From NCBI GenBank assembly GCA_934726055.1, contig CAKVCZ010000004.1:1-64000 (forward strand): 64,000 nucleotides of DNA, given 5' to 3'. Below, piece by piece: positions 44,946 to 53,996 of the stretch; the stretch's first letter is position 1, and each line of letters opens with the position of its first letter. The DNA comes from an uncultured Candidatus Melainabacteria bacterium (GTDB taxonomy: Bacteria > Cyanobacteriota > Vampirovibrionia > Gastranaerophilales > Gastranaerophilaceae). The notes under the pieces are model-generated. The model had not been told where the DNA came from. It saw only the letters and a list, made by a program, of their open reading frames with translations, and ran no database searches. The position numbers and the translations under genes are program-made.

Positions 44946-45551
44946 ATGAAAAAAATAAATTCCATTATAATTGCAATTGTTGCAATATGTTTTTTAGGCA
45001 TAAACTCAAGTGATATTATGGCGGCTACGGTGTCTGCAAAAAATGTTATTCAGACAAAATCAGCAATGCCGGTAAAATCACCTGTAAAGAAAAATGTTAA
45101 AGCAAAAAGTAACAATGTAACAAATCCTGTGGTAGCAAATAATAATTCTACTACTCAATCTTATTCGTATCAGCCTGCAAAATCGTTAGACTTAGTGCGT
45201 AACCCGGGTATGTATTTGAATAAGAGAGTTAAAATTACCGCAAAATTTGATAAGTTTTCAAGTTTAGGGTTAGACTACAAACCTGCGTTTAGAAGCTCTG
45301 AAAAATATATTACTTTTTTGATTCGTAGAGATGATTCGTTAAATGATGTTCCTTTGTCTGAATTGAAAAATATTATGAAAAGGGAAATGGCAGAAAAATA
45401 TATAGATTTAGAAACTGATGATGTAATTGAGTATTCCGGATTAGTATTTTCAAATGCTTTGGGTGATGTTTGGTTAGATGTTGAAAACTTCAAAATTATT
45501 TCTTCAAAGAGCAAAAATTCATCAAAAAATTCAACGACAAAGACTAAATAG
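44946..45551 (+). CDS. Exported hypothetical protein
   Basis: A 201-residue protein with a signal peptide (KKINSIIIAIVAICFLGINSS, about 1-27). A Lys/Asn/Ser-rich linker (28-78) follows, then a compact domain with LVRNPGMYLNKRVKITAKFDKFSSLGLD and ending YSGLVFSNALGDVWLDVENF. The domain resembles periplasmic OB-fold/tRNA_anti-like domains, in which MYLNKRVKI-type openings recur, but I am not certain. GAAAGGA precedes the ATG. A Lys/Ser/Thr-rich tail closes the protein. Confidence 0.65.
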   Translation: MKKINSIIIAIVAICFLGINSSDIMAATVSAKNVIQTKSAMPVKSPVKKNVKAKSNNVTNPVVANNNSTTQSYSYQPAKSLDLVRNPGMYLNKRVKITAKFDKFSSLGLDYKPAFRSSEKYITFLIRRDDSLNDVPLSELKNIMKREMAEKYIDLETDDVIEYSGLVFSNALGDVWLDVENFKIISSKSKNSSKNSTTKTK

Positions 45552-45628
45552 TATATATGTATGTATTTAGCATTATAGTTGTATGTTATTATGAAACAAA
45601 ATAACAATATTATGGAGTATGAGAATTT

Positions 45629-48127
45629 ATGGATAATAAAAATTATTTAACGATACATGGGCATTTTTATCAACCTCCAAGAGAAAATCCATGGCTTGAG
45701 GCTATTGAATTACAAGATAGTGCCCTACCTTGCCACGATTGGAACGAAAGAGTGAATTCCGAGTGCTATAATCCAAATTCTGTTTCAAAAATTGTTGATA
45801 GTAGAAATAGAATTTTGGATGTTGTTAATAATTATGAAAATATAAGTTTTAACTTTGGTCCGACATTGTTATCTTGGATGGAGGAATTTTCTCCGCTAAC
45901 TTATGACAGAATAATAAAAGCAGATATAAAAAGTGTTCTTGAACACGATGGTCATGGTAATGCTATTGCACAGGTTTATAATCATATGATTATGCCGCTT
46001 GCAAATGAAAATGATAAGCAAACTCAAGTAAAATGGGGTATTAAAGATTTTGAATATAGATTCGGTCGTAAACCGGAAGGTATGTGGTTGGCAGAAACAG
46101 CAGTAGATGATGATACTTTAAGGGTTTTAGTAGAAAATGATATTAAATTTACTATATTATCTCCTTATCAAGCATTACGTGTAAAGCCTATTAATGATTG
46201 CAATTGGCAAGATGTAAGCTGGGGTAATATTGATCCTGCTCGCTCATACAGATATTATATTAAATCAGCTCCGGGAAAATATATAGATTTATTTTTCTAC
46301 GATGGTGCAATTTCGAAATCTGTTGCATTTGATGAGTTGTTAAAAGATGGAAATAAATTTATTAAACGATTAAAAGAGGGGGTTTCTTCTTCAAGAAATT
46401 ACAATCAACTTGTAAATATTGCAACCGATGGTGAAAGTTATGGTCATCATACAAAATTTGGTGATATGGCATTGGCTTATGTCCTAAAAATTAAAGCTCA
46501 AGATGAAGGTTTTGTTCTTACTAATTACGGAGAATATTTGGATAAATTTAGAAGTGATTGGGAAGTTGACATAAAACAAGCTTCTTCTTGGAGTTGTTTC
46601 CATGGTGTTGGTAGATGGAAAGAAGATTGCGGTTGTTCAACCGGTGGTCATCCGGGTTGGAATCAAAAGTGGCGTAAACCATTAAGGAATGCTTTAGATT
46701 ATTTACGTGATGAATTGTCTGTATTGTTTGAAAACGAAGGTAAAAAATATTTTAAACTTGATGTTTGGCAAACAAGAAATAGTTATATAGATGTTATTTT
46801 GGATAGAAGTGAAAGAGTAATTAAAGCTTTCCAAAAAGAATTCTTTAAAGAAAATTTGTCTGATGAAGAAAAAGTCAGAGCAATGGAGTTATTAGAAATT
46901 CAACGTCAGGCAATGTTAATGTACACAAGCTGTGGTTGGTTCTTCTCTGAAATTTCAGGTATTGAAACAACTCAAATTATGAAATATGCTGCTCGTGCAA
47001 TGCAGTTGGCTGCAAACTTTACAAACAAAGATTATGAATCAAAATTCTTGGATATATTAAGTGAAGCTCAAAGTAATTTCAAAGAATATGGTAATGGTAA
47101 GGATATTTTTGAAAGATTTGTGAAACCATCTGTTGTTACAACAAAACAAATTGCATCCCTTTGGGCAATTTCATCTTTATATCAAGATATGGAAGAAGAA
47201 GAAGATGTTTATTGCTATAAAATTAAAACGAATGCATATAAACGTGTTCAAAAAGGCGATGCTAATTTTGTTATTGGGCATATTGAATTACTTTCTAGAG
47301 TAACTTTGGAAAAATCTAATTTGGTATTTGTATTGTTACAGTACCAAGATGGTGATTTCCATTGTGCAATAAAAGAATTCTCAACTGAAAGTGAATATAC
47401 GAGAATTCAAAAAGAATTAGTAAGAACATTTATGGTAAATCCTTTAACTGAGATAATTAGAGCTATTGATGGTTATTTCGGTACAGAATACTTTACTGTA
47501 AAAGATATCTTTATTGAAGAAAGAAGAAAGATTCTTCAAATCTTGTTGAAAGATAAGATGGATAAATTCGCACAAACATATAATGAACTTTATAATGAAG
47601 GCAAAGCTCCGGTTTATCACATGCAAACATTAGGTTTGACTATTCCTGATGAATTTAAATTGGCTGCGGGTTATGCTTTGACAAAACAGTTTAATGATGT
47701 TATGAATGAATTTAAGTCCGGTTTTGATCCGCAAGTGGTTCAAAAAGCTGCGGACATTAACTTAGAGGCTAAAAATATTGGTATTGAGTTAGATAAAACG
47801 CCAACATCAAAATTGTTTAGCTATAAACTTTTGAAATATATAAACAGATTAGCTTCAAGTATTGAGATACACCAAGCAGAAGCAATTTTAGAGTTGTTTG
47901 ATTTTATTGAAAAACTTGAATTAAAAGTTGAAATATCTGAGGCTCAAAATATTTATTTCTCAAAAATTTATCATGAAGTTGGTGAATATATTAATAATAT
48001 AAAAGATTACAAAAATGATGTAGATAGAGAATTTGTGGATATTTTGCTTGATATAGGTAAAAAGTTAAATATTAATACTGATTTTTATAAAAGCAAAATG
48101 GACAAAGCAATGCTAAGCGGTATGTAG
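45629..48127 (+). CDS. GH57-family glycoside hydrolase with DUF3536-type C-terminus
   Basis: An 832-residue cytoplasmic enzyme. The N-terminal GH57 (beta/alpha)7 barrel opens LTIHGHFYQPPRENPW. It has the likely nucleophile E156 in GMWLAETAVDDD and the likely acid/base D267 in NIATDGESYGHH. GH57 enzymes are retaining alpha-glucan hydrolases, transferases or branching enzymes. The long helical C-terminal half (about 400-832) corresponds to the DUF3536 part found with this barrel in cyanobacteria and relatives. The likely role is turnover of intracellular alpha-glucan (glycogen); the exact specificity is unknown. GGAG lies 11 bases before the ATG. No clear terminator follows. Confidence 0.87.
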   Translation: MDNKNYLTIHGHFYQPPRENPWLEAIELQDSALPCHDWNERVNSECYNPNSVSKIVDSRNRILDVVNNYENISFNFGPTLLSWMEEFSPLTYDRIIKADIKSVLEHDGHGNAIAQVYNHMIMPLANENDKQTQVKWGIKDFEYRFGRKPEGMWLAETAVDDDTLRVLVENDIKFTILSPYQALRVKPINDCNWQDVSWGNIDPARSYRYYIKSAPGKYIDLFFYDGAISKSVAFDELLKDGNKFIKRLKEGVSSSRNYNQLVNIATDGESYGHHTKFGDMALAYVLKIKAQDEGFVLTNYGEYLDKFRSDWEVDIKQASSWSCFHGVGRWKEDCGCSTGGHPGWNQKWRKPLRNALDYLRDELSVLFENEGKKYFKLDVWQTRNSYIDVILDRSERVIKAFQKEFFKENLSDEEKVRAMELLEIQRQAMLMYTSCGWFFSEISGIETTQIMKYAARAMQLAANFTNKDYESKFLDILSEAQSNFKEYGNGKDIFERFVKPSVVTTKQIASLWAISSLYQDMEEEEDVYCYKIKTNAYKRVQKGDANFVIGHIELLSRVTLEKSNLVFVLLQYQDGDFHCAIKEFSTESEYTRIQKELVRTFMVNPLTEIIRAIDGYFGTEYFTVKDIFIEERRKILQILLKDKMDKFAQTYNELYNEGKAPVYHMQTLGLTIPDEFKLAAGYALTKQFNDVMNEFKSGFDPQVVQKAADINLEAKNIGIELDKTPTSKLFSYKLLKYINRLASSIEIHQAEAILELFDFIEKLELKVEISEAQNIYFSKIYHEVGEYINNIKDYKNDVDREFVDILLDIGKKLNINTDFYKSKMDKAMLSGM

Positions 48128-48225
48128 TTGAACAAACTTTATTATGCCAAAATGTTTCTAAAATTTTGGGTAAATCTTAACCTTGAAAAGAACTACATCT
48201 TAGTCGAAGTAACAAATTATTGTCT

Positions 48226-48858
48226 TTACTTTCCAAAAACAGGTGGCGGTTGAATATATAATGGTGTTAGCTTTTTATTGTATTCTTTGTATTTTTTTGG
48301 ATTTCTATTTATAATATCCACCATTATTTCTGCTAAGTTTTTATTGCATTGTGTATATATTTTTATATCGTCTGTAATCTCTGAAAATATCTTATACATA
48401 CTTTCATCACAGACAATTGAGTATTTGTCGGCTTTTACCATTTCTTTTACATCTTCGATATTTATAGCTCCCAAAATTTCTTCATCCCAAACGTAGGTCA
48501 TATTTTTCCTTGCATCAAGTAATACAAGGGTTCTATTATTTGCTTTATGTAATTTTGAAATTATTTCCAATGAAGATATTCCAATAGCTTTTATATTAAG
48601 CTGTTGGGACATAACTTTTGCAACAGTCATGCAAGCTCTGATTCCTGTGAAACTTCCCGGCCCGACATCTGTTGCAATTTCTGTTATTTCAGAAGGTTTT
48701 ATGTTGTTATTATTTAATATATCTCTAATTGTTGAAATCAAATATGCGGAATGATACGTACTTCCATTGTTATCAATGGTTTTTGTATCTATAATGTTTC
48801 CGTTTTCAGCAAGTGCAACGTAAGTTTTGTCTAAGCAGGTATCAAAGGTTAGTAGCAT
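48226..48858 (-). CDS. tsaB: tRNA threonylcarbamoyladenosine biosynthesis protein TsaB
   Basis: A 210-residue ASKHA-fold protein that pairs with TsaD and TsaE to make t6A37 in ANN-decoding tRNAs. It starts LLTFDTCLDKTYVALAENG and carries DVGPGSFTGIRACMTVAK, the signature TsaB loop. The N-terminal ATG overlaps the end of tsaE by ten bases. The other genes of the pathway (tsaC, tsaD) are elsewhere. Confidence 0.93.
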   Translation of the reverse strand: MLLTFDTCLDKTYVALAENGNIIDTKTIDNNGSTYHSAYLISTIRDILNNNNIKPSEITEIATDVGPGSFTGIRACMTVAKVMSQQLNIKAIGISSLEIISKLHKANNRTLVLLDARKNMTYVWDEEILGAINIEDVKEMVKADKYSIVCDESMYKIFSEITDDIKIYTQCNKNLAEIMVDIINRNPKKYKEYNKKLTPLYIQPPPVFGK

Positions 48859-49322
48859 CTCTTTAATTCCTCAACTATATTGTCTTCTTTTTCTCCAAAT
48901 GATTTAAATGAATATTTTCTATTATCATCCTGTTCGTATGTAACATTGATTTCTATTCTGTTAAATGGAATTTCATTTTGTGAAAATTCTGCCCATTCAA
49001 CAAAAGTTACAATTTTACCTTCAGAATATTCTCTTAATTCTTCGCAAATTGATTTAACTCCAACATTTTCTAATCTGTATAAGTCAAAATGGTATATTGG
49101 AATTATTCCTGAGTGGTATTCGTTTAAAATAACAAAACTAGGGCTTGTAACATGTTCTTTTACTTCAGCATATTTTGCTACAAGTTTTACAAATGCAGTT
49201 TTGCCGGCTCCGATTTCTCCAAAAAGGTTTATAAAGCAGCCGTCTTTTAACAGTGGAACTAAATTCTTTGCCAAAGTATCCGTATCTTTTATTGAACAAC
49301 AAGTTATTTCAAAATGATTCAT
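48849..49322 (-). CDS. tsaE: tRNA threonylcarbamoyladenosine biosynthesis ATPase TsaE
   Basis: A 157-residue P-loop ATPase with Walker A GEIGAGKT (35-42), VTSPSFVILNEYHSG (switch region) and IYHFDLYRL, then VEWAEF. These match TsaE, which stimulates the t6A synthase. Translationally coupled with tsaB; it follows the GGDEF gene by one base. Confidence 0.94.
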   Translation of the reverse strand: MNHFEITCCSIKDTDTLAKNLVPLLKDGCFINLFGEIGAGKTAFVKLVAKYAEVKEHVTSPSFVILNEYHSGIIPIYHFDLYRLENVGVKSICEELREYSEGKIVTFVEWAEFSQNEIPFNRIEINVTYEQDDNRKYSFKSFGEKEDNIVEELKRCY

Positions 49323-49323
49323 T

Positions 49324-50793
49324 TTATCCTCTGTTGATTATAACTTTGTTTCTGCCATGTTCTTTTGCAAAATACAATGCTTTATCAGCTTTTGTATATA
49401 ATTGTTGTGCTTCATCACCTTCTTGATATTGATAAACCCCAACGCTTATAGTAACTTGAATTTCGCTGATTTTTGCATCCTTAACTTTTGTCAAATCAAT
49501 GTGCTTTGATTCGACTGCACTTCTTAAACGTTGAGCAACGCTTCCTGCTTCTTCAAGTTTTGTATATGGAAGTAATATTGCAAATTCTTCACCACCGTAT
49601 CTTGATGGGATATCTGATTCTCTTAAGCTTGATTTAATTATTGCTGAAACATTTTTCAACACTTCATCACCAACTGCGTGTCCGTAGTTGTCGTTTACTT
49701 TTTTGAAAAAGTCAATGTCAAGCATTATCGCACAAAGTGGGCGTTGTTGACGTTTTGCTATTGCAACTTCTTGTTTTAATCGGGATTCAAACTGACGACG
49801 GTTATTTAAACCTGTTAAAGCATCTAATGTTGCGTGTTGAAGAACTTCTGCATACATATTTGCACGTTGAATGGTTATTGAAGACTGTTTTGTTAATTGA
49901 TCAAGGTAGTCTATTTCTCTTTGAGCTAATTTATCAATGTGGCTGTGAGCAACAATACATCCTAAGATAGATGAATCTGCCGCAACCAGTGGAAATAAGC
50001 CTATTCTGTTATCATCCGTTAGAATATATTGAGTATCGTTACTCATTTCGCTAACCATCTTTAATATGTTTGTATCTCTGCAAGCTGTTGGCCAAACTAA
50101 TTTAAATTCATCATTCTGTTTTAAAAATATATAAATCAGGTGGTCAGAAATAAATTTATCTATCATTTCTCCAATAAGTGGAATGATGTAATTCAAATCG
50201 TATTGAGTTTCAATGATTTTTGCAATATTTTTCATAGACTCATGAAAATCAATATTTGCCTGCATCTTATCCGCTAAAACTTTGTTTTGAATCTTTAATG
50301 AAATTTGATATGCTGCAATAATCAATGCTTTAAAGAAATCTAAAGACAGAATATCTGAAATTGTAAGGTTAATTATCAATTCGATAAGTCCATAAGGTGT
50401 ATCTTCTTTCATCAAAGGAAAAAGAATTGTGTTTCTTCTTGTGCTGATATATTTGTTTATATCTAAAAAATCTTTAAAATTAATGCATGTGTCATTGATG
50501 ATAAAGTCGTCGTATTTTGATGTCCTTACGATTTTATATAATTTTTCAGTATATTCTTTTTCATGAATTTCATCAATAACAATCCAACTTTTTGTATAAT
50601 CTCTTAGAGTTTGAGAGTTTTCATCATAAATATATATATTTAAGTTTTCTAAATTTATCAAATTTTGAAATGCGGCAGAAAGAGCTTCAATAATATCTGC
50701 CGGATCAGAATTCTGCGTTAAACCGACAGACACTTCAGACAAGAATGCTAATTCTTTTGATTGGGGATCATTTTGATTGAATGATTCGCTCAT
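49324..50793 (-). CDS. GAF-GAF-GGDEF diguanylate cyclase
   Basis: A 489-residue cytoplasmic signalling protein. Two GAF-like domains (about 20-165 and 185-315) precede a complete GGDEF domain (about 325-489). The cyclase site is RYGGEEF, the metal Asp is in MLDIDFFKKVND, and an inhibitory I-site RESD lies five residues before it, so c-di-GMP synthesis with product feedback is expected. The ATG complementary to 50791-50793 has AAAGGA at good spacing, so an upstream GTG is not used. The downstream tsaE gene is almost contiguous. The effector may be the PilB MshEN domain (inference). Confidence 0.9.
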   Translation of the reverse strand: MSESFNQNDPQSKELAFLSEVSVGLTQNSDPADIIEALSAAFQNLINLENLNIYIYDENSQTLRDYTKSWIVIDEIHEKEYTEKLYKIVRTSKYDDFIINDTCINFKDFLDINKYISTRRNTILFPLMKEDTPYGLIELIINLTISDILSLDFFKALIIAAYQISLKIQNKVLADKMQANIDFHESMKNIAKIIETQYDLNYIIPLIGEMIDKFISDHLIYIFLKQNDEFKLVWPTACRDTNILKMVSEMSNDTQYILTDDNRIGLFPLVAADSSILGCIVAHSHIDKLAQREIDYLDQLTKQSSITIQRANMYAEVLQHATLDALTGLNNRRQFESRLKQEVAIAKRQQRPLCAIMLDIDFFKKVNDNYGHAVGDEVLKNVSAIIKSSLRESDIPSRYGGEEFAILLPYTKLEEAGSVAQRLRSAVESKHIDLTKVKDAKISEIQVTISVGVYQYQEGDEAQQLYTKADKALYFAKEHGRNKVIINRG

Positions 50794-50808
50794 ATACACT
50801 ATCCTTTT

Positions 50809-51984
50809 CTATATTAAAAATCCATCCGGATTATTTATATTATCAAGAAGTTTTAAGACTTCATCTTTAATCTTATTTATATTTTCTCCCGAAATATTTA
50901 AATTTTCAAGTAAATTTAAAGTAATGTTATCAATATTGAATTCAGTCGTATCTAAAATGTCTTTTATGATTATATTTGCCAGTTGTACAATTTGGCATTC
51001 TTTTTTGTAATGTTGACTTGCCTGCGGATTGTGGTGAAAACTTATTATATCGCAAAAAATATCAGGTAAATTCCAAGAGTATGCTACCAAATTGGCTATC
51101 TCACAATGGTTTAATCCACAATAATGTTCTTCTGCTTTTAAAAGTTCTGTGTCAGTTAAATTATCCATTTTGCAAACATTTGAATAACTTTGCCAATCGT
51201 ATTGGGCAAAAATGACTTTACCTATGTCGTGTAAAAATGCTGCAGAAAAAATATTTTCATTTTCATCTGTACCTGTTTGTTTGATAAGAATGTTAGATGT
51301 TGTTGCAACAAGAATAGAATGTTTCCAAAAATTTTTGTAATCAAATGATGAATTTCCCTTATTTGAAAACATTTTAAATATGCTTGCAGATATAATTAGT
51401 CCTTTGAGAGTAGTAAATCCCAGTATAGAAATTGCCTGTTCTATTGTTGAAATTTGTTTTGGAAATCCATAGTATGCTGAATTTACGAGCTTTAAAACTC
51501 TTGCTGTAAGGCCGATATCGTTAGATATGATTTTAGCCAAATCATTAACACTTGTTTTATCATTTTGCATCAATTCTATGGATTTGGTTATTATTTCAGG
51601 GAGAGATGGTATATTTTTAATTTTTTCTGTTATAGATGTAATATTTTTATGTTTGTCTAATTCTTCCTGTTTGTTATTTAAAAATATAATTTTTAAATTC
51701 ATTCTATTGAATTCATCGAGTATCCAATTTTTAAAATCTGCATTTAGACTTATTACATCAGAAGATTGTATTAAAATGGTTGCATCTTTGCCGTAAAAGG
51801 TACTCATTATGTTTAGCAATATCGGCTTTGTATCGTTATCGGTACTTATTTCTGTATAAATTTTAGATAGTTCAAGCTCGTGAGTACTGCAAAAATTTTT
51901 AATATCATTAATTTGATTATTAATATCTTTTGTTGCAGTCGTTTTATTTATGTTATTAGAGCTTACATATCCAATTGTAATCAA
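50809..51984 (-). CDS. HDOD-domain protein with a serine-recombinase-like N-terminal domain
   Basis: A 391-residue protein. Residues 120-330 are an HDOD domain (IPSLPEIITKSIELM opening, then IGLTARVLKLVNSAYYGF, ISILGFTTLKGLIIS and the HD-like FLHDIGKVIFAQYD). HDOD proteins act in signal transduction, often binding nucleotides or coupling to c-di-GMP. Residues 1-105 look like the catalytic fold of serine recombinases (IGYVSSNN, QINDIKNFC, IYTEIST-D, KDATILIQSSDVIS and MNLKIIFLNN). The catalytic arginines are absent, so it would be inactive as a recombinase. The start is TTG, preceded by AAAGGA. It precedes the GGDEF gene by 15 bases, so the two probably share a pathway. Confidence 0.82.
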   Translation of the reverse strand: MITIGYVSSNNINKTTATKDINNQINDIKNFCSTHELELSKIYTEISTDNDTKPILLNIMSTFYGKDATILIQSSDVISLNADFKNWILDEFNRMNLKIIFLNNKQEELDKHKNITSITEKIKNIPSLPEIITKSIELMQNDKTSVNDLAKIISNDIGLTARVLKLVNSAYYGFPKQISTIEQAISILGFTTLKGLIISASIFKMFSNKGNSSFDYKNFWKHSILVATTSNILIKQTGTDENENIFSAAFLHDIGKVIFAQYDWQSYSNVCKMDNLTDTELLKAEEHYCGLNHCEIANLVAYSWNLPDIFCDIISFHHNPQASQHYKKECQIVQLANIIIKDILDTTEFNIDNITLNLLENLNISGENINKIKDEVLKLLDNINNPDGFLI

Positions 51985-52002
51985 GAAGTATGTTCCTTTT
52001 AT

Positions 52003-53106
52003 CTAGTTGAATTCGAATAAAGTTTTAGAGTTGCATTTTCTGAAATTTTCTAAAATTTTTGCATCCGCACTTTCTGATGGTGTTATTTTTCCATTTACAA
52101 GTGTTATTTCTGTGTCATCTATGTTTCCTTTTTCCAAATCTTGTGGTGCATTATCCTTTTTCTTATCTTTCTTCTTTTCTTTATCGTTTTTAGGAATCTT
52201 TGTATCTTTTCCTTTTGTTTTTGCATCCATTGATACGGAATTTAATATTTCAAATATGTAATTTGAATTTCTGGAGAGGTGTCCTGACGATAGTACTGCT
52301 GCTTTTTCCAGTTCATCAATTGCGTAAGCTTCTTGATTTAGGTGTTTTAGCATAAGTCCTAAATTATAATGAGCTTCGTATTGCATAGGCTCTGCGTAAA
52401 TTGCATTGCAGTAGTTTAAACCGGCTTTTCTGTAATCTCCAAGTAAGTGATAAGTCAGTGCAAGATTATAAAACATGTCATAGCTGTTTTTAATTATTTT
52501 GACTGCATTTTCATACGCAGAAGCGGCTTTTCCCAACAACATCCTTTTTTCGGATTTTTTTTCTTTTGGTGTATAAAAAGCTTTTTGTGAGTATGCTCTA
52601 CCCATATTGTAATATGCAATAGCCTTATTTGCAGTTTCACTTTTTTTGTTGTTATAAACAAAAGGTATTGTTATAAGATGATGCTTTGCTGCTATAATTG
52701 CTTGGTATTGAAGTATGGCACTGTCAAAATCTCCAAGTTTTTCTGCAGTAATAATTCCTAAATTCATTCTTGCAGGTGTATAGTTTTGTTTAGCTAAAAT
52801 TGCACTTTCGTAGGCCTGTGCTGCAGAAAAATAGTCTTCATAAGCGACATATATATTTCCCAAATTTAACCATGCTTCGTAGTGCCCCGGAAATTTATTT
52901 AATCCTGTTTGGTATGCATTCACTGCATCCTGCATATTGTGTTGTTTTAATGCTTTATCTCCAATGTGTATGTAGTACATTCCAACTACTTTATCTACTT
53001 GAAGTTTGCCAAAATCTCGTCCTATTGTTAGACAGTATAAGATAAATAACAATAGAGATATAAGAAATATTTTTATAATAAGATTTAATAATTGACTGAG
53101 TTTCAT
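52003..53106 (-). CDS. Membrane-anchored TPR protein
   Basis: A 367-residue protein with an N-terminal transmembrane segment (about 5-30). A run of at least six TPR-like repeats follows (residues about 45-290, with AWLNLGNIYVAYEDYFSAAQAYESA and YYNMGRAYSQKAF). A Lys/Asp-rich tail with KKDKKKD closes it. TPR arrays form scaffolds for protein contacts. The start is set at the ATG complementary to 53104-53106 because the longer frame begins at a TTG. A TATATAAT box directly precedes it. The function is unknown; it may organise the neighbouring signalling proteins. Confidence 0.78.
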   Translation of the reverse strand: MKLSQLLNLIIKIFLISLLLFILYCLTIGRDFGKLQVDKVVGMYYIHIGDKALKQHNMQDAVNAYQTGLNKFPGHYEAWLNLGNIYVAYEDYFSAAQAYESAILAKQNYTPARMNLGIITAEKLGDFDSAILQYQAIIAAKHHLITIPFVYNNKKSETANKAIAYYNMGRAYSQKAFYTPKEKKSEKRMLLGKAASAYENAVKIIKNSYDMFYNLALTYHLLGDYRKAGLNYCNAIYAEPMQYEAHYNLGLMLKHLNQEAYAIDELEKAAVLSSGHLSRNSNYIFEILNSVSMDAKTKGKDTKIPKNDKEKKKDKKKDNAPQDLEKGNIDDTEITLVNGKITPSESADAKILENFRKCNSKTLFEFN

Positions 53107-53156
53107 ATTATATATATTAATATCATCAAACTTTATGAGCAAGTATTATTATAAAA

Positions 53157-53732
53157 TTAGTTGTTTTCCATTAACTTATTGTAAAAATCAAGATGCAGTT
53201 GTGCTTTTTTATTGTTATTTAATTTTTTGTGGCAAAGTGCAAGGTTGTACTGAAATTCCGGTACTGTATTTTTTAAATCAATAGCTTTTAAAAAACATCT
53301 TTTAGCTTTTTTTATTTCATTTAATTTTAAATAAGCACATCCCATATTATAATATGCATAAGCAAAATCCGGTTTTAATTTAGTTACTGTTTTATAGTTA
53401 TCGATAGCCATTAAAGGTTTTTCTTCATCAAGTAACATGTTTGCTAAATTGTAATATGGTTTGTAGTAGTTTTTATCAGTTAAGATAGCTCTTTTATACA
53501 TAAATATAGCTTCAGAATTCTTATTGTTATCTTGTAGCAGATTTCCCATTAAAAGCCAATCTTGTGCTGTTTTATCTACTTCAGGTATGGATTGAAGAAT
53601 TTTCATTGCCGCAGGAATGTTGTTATCATTGTAAAACGCTATTGCTTGTTGAGATTTACTCATTTCTTCAGCAAATGCTTGATTGCACAAAATAACTAAA
53701 ATAAATAATATTGATAAAAACAAATTTTTCAT
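53157..53732 (-). CDS. Exported TPR protein
   Basis: A 191-residue protein with a signal peptide (KNLFLSILFILVILCNQAFA, cleavage near residue 21). Four or five TPR repeats follow (IFMYKRAILTDKNYYKPYYNLANML, DFAYAYYNMGCAYLKLNEIKKA and so on). It is likely periplasmic. It lies 50 bases before the membrane-anchored TPR gene on the same strand, so the two may interact. Similar exported TPR proteins serve as pilus pilotins or cell-wall scaffolds in other bacteria. Confidence 0.78.
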   Translation of the reverse strand: MKNLFLSILFILVILCNQAFAEEMSKSQQAIAFYNDNNIPAAMKILQSIPEVDKTAQDWLLMGNLLQDNNKNSEAIFMYKRAILTDKNYYKPYYNLANMLLDEEKPLMAIDNYKTVTKLKPDFAYAYYNMGCAYLKLNEIKKAKRCFLKAIDLKNTVPEFQYNLALCHKKLNNNKKAQLHLDFYNKLMENN

Positions 53733-53828
53733 AACGAAATTATAAATTAAATAAACTTAATCGTCCAATATTGGAAAAATATTTTAACATGTGTCATATT
53801 GTTATTGATGTCTCTTTTACTGATTATT

Positions 53829-53866
53829 CCCTCGTTTTTGGCGATTAAAGCGAGGGTTCTTTTTTT
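53829..53866 (+). terminator. Strong + strand terminator with no + strand gene upstream
   Basis: A ten-pair stem (53829-53838 with 53847-53856, one T-G pair) is followed by TTCTTTTTTT on the + strand. The neighbouring upstream gene is on the minus strand, so this hairpin must end some other + strand transcript beginning after about 53733. Confidence 0.75.
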
Positions 53867-53871
53867 GTTTA

Positions 53872-53900
53872 TTAACAAAACTTTACAAAATTTATATAAA
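53872..53900 (+). promoter_or_regulatory. Promoter of the Met-rich/glycine-zipper protein gene
   Basis: TTAACA, a 17-base spacer and TATAAA. It lies immediately after the terminator at 53829 and gives a leader of roughly 90 bases, with GGAGG before the ATG at 53997. It is one of the best promoters in the window. Confidence 0.6.
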
Positions 53901-53996
53901 AAAGCAATTAATTTTCAAAAAAAAACTTTATTTAAGTGTAAAACAAATTTGGTAAATTGGTAAAAGATAGCGAAAGTTATCGGAGGTTTTAAGATT

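Noticed and set aside
48147..48169. Hairpin CCAAAAT...ATTTTGG between GH57 and tsaB genes as a terminator
   Set aside because: AT-rich seven-pair stem without a clear T-run; it is too weak to call.
50809..51984. A mobile element (active serine recombinase)
   Set aside because: The arginines required for catalysis are missing and an HDOD domain follows; no ends or target repeats were seen.
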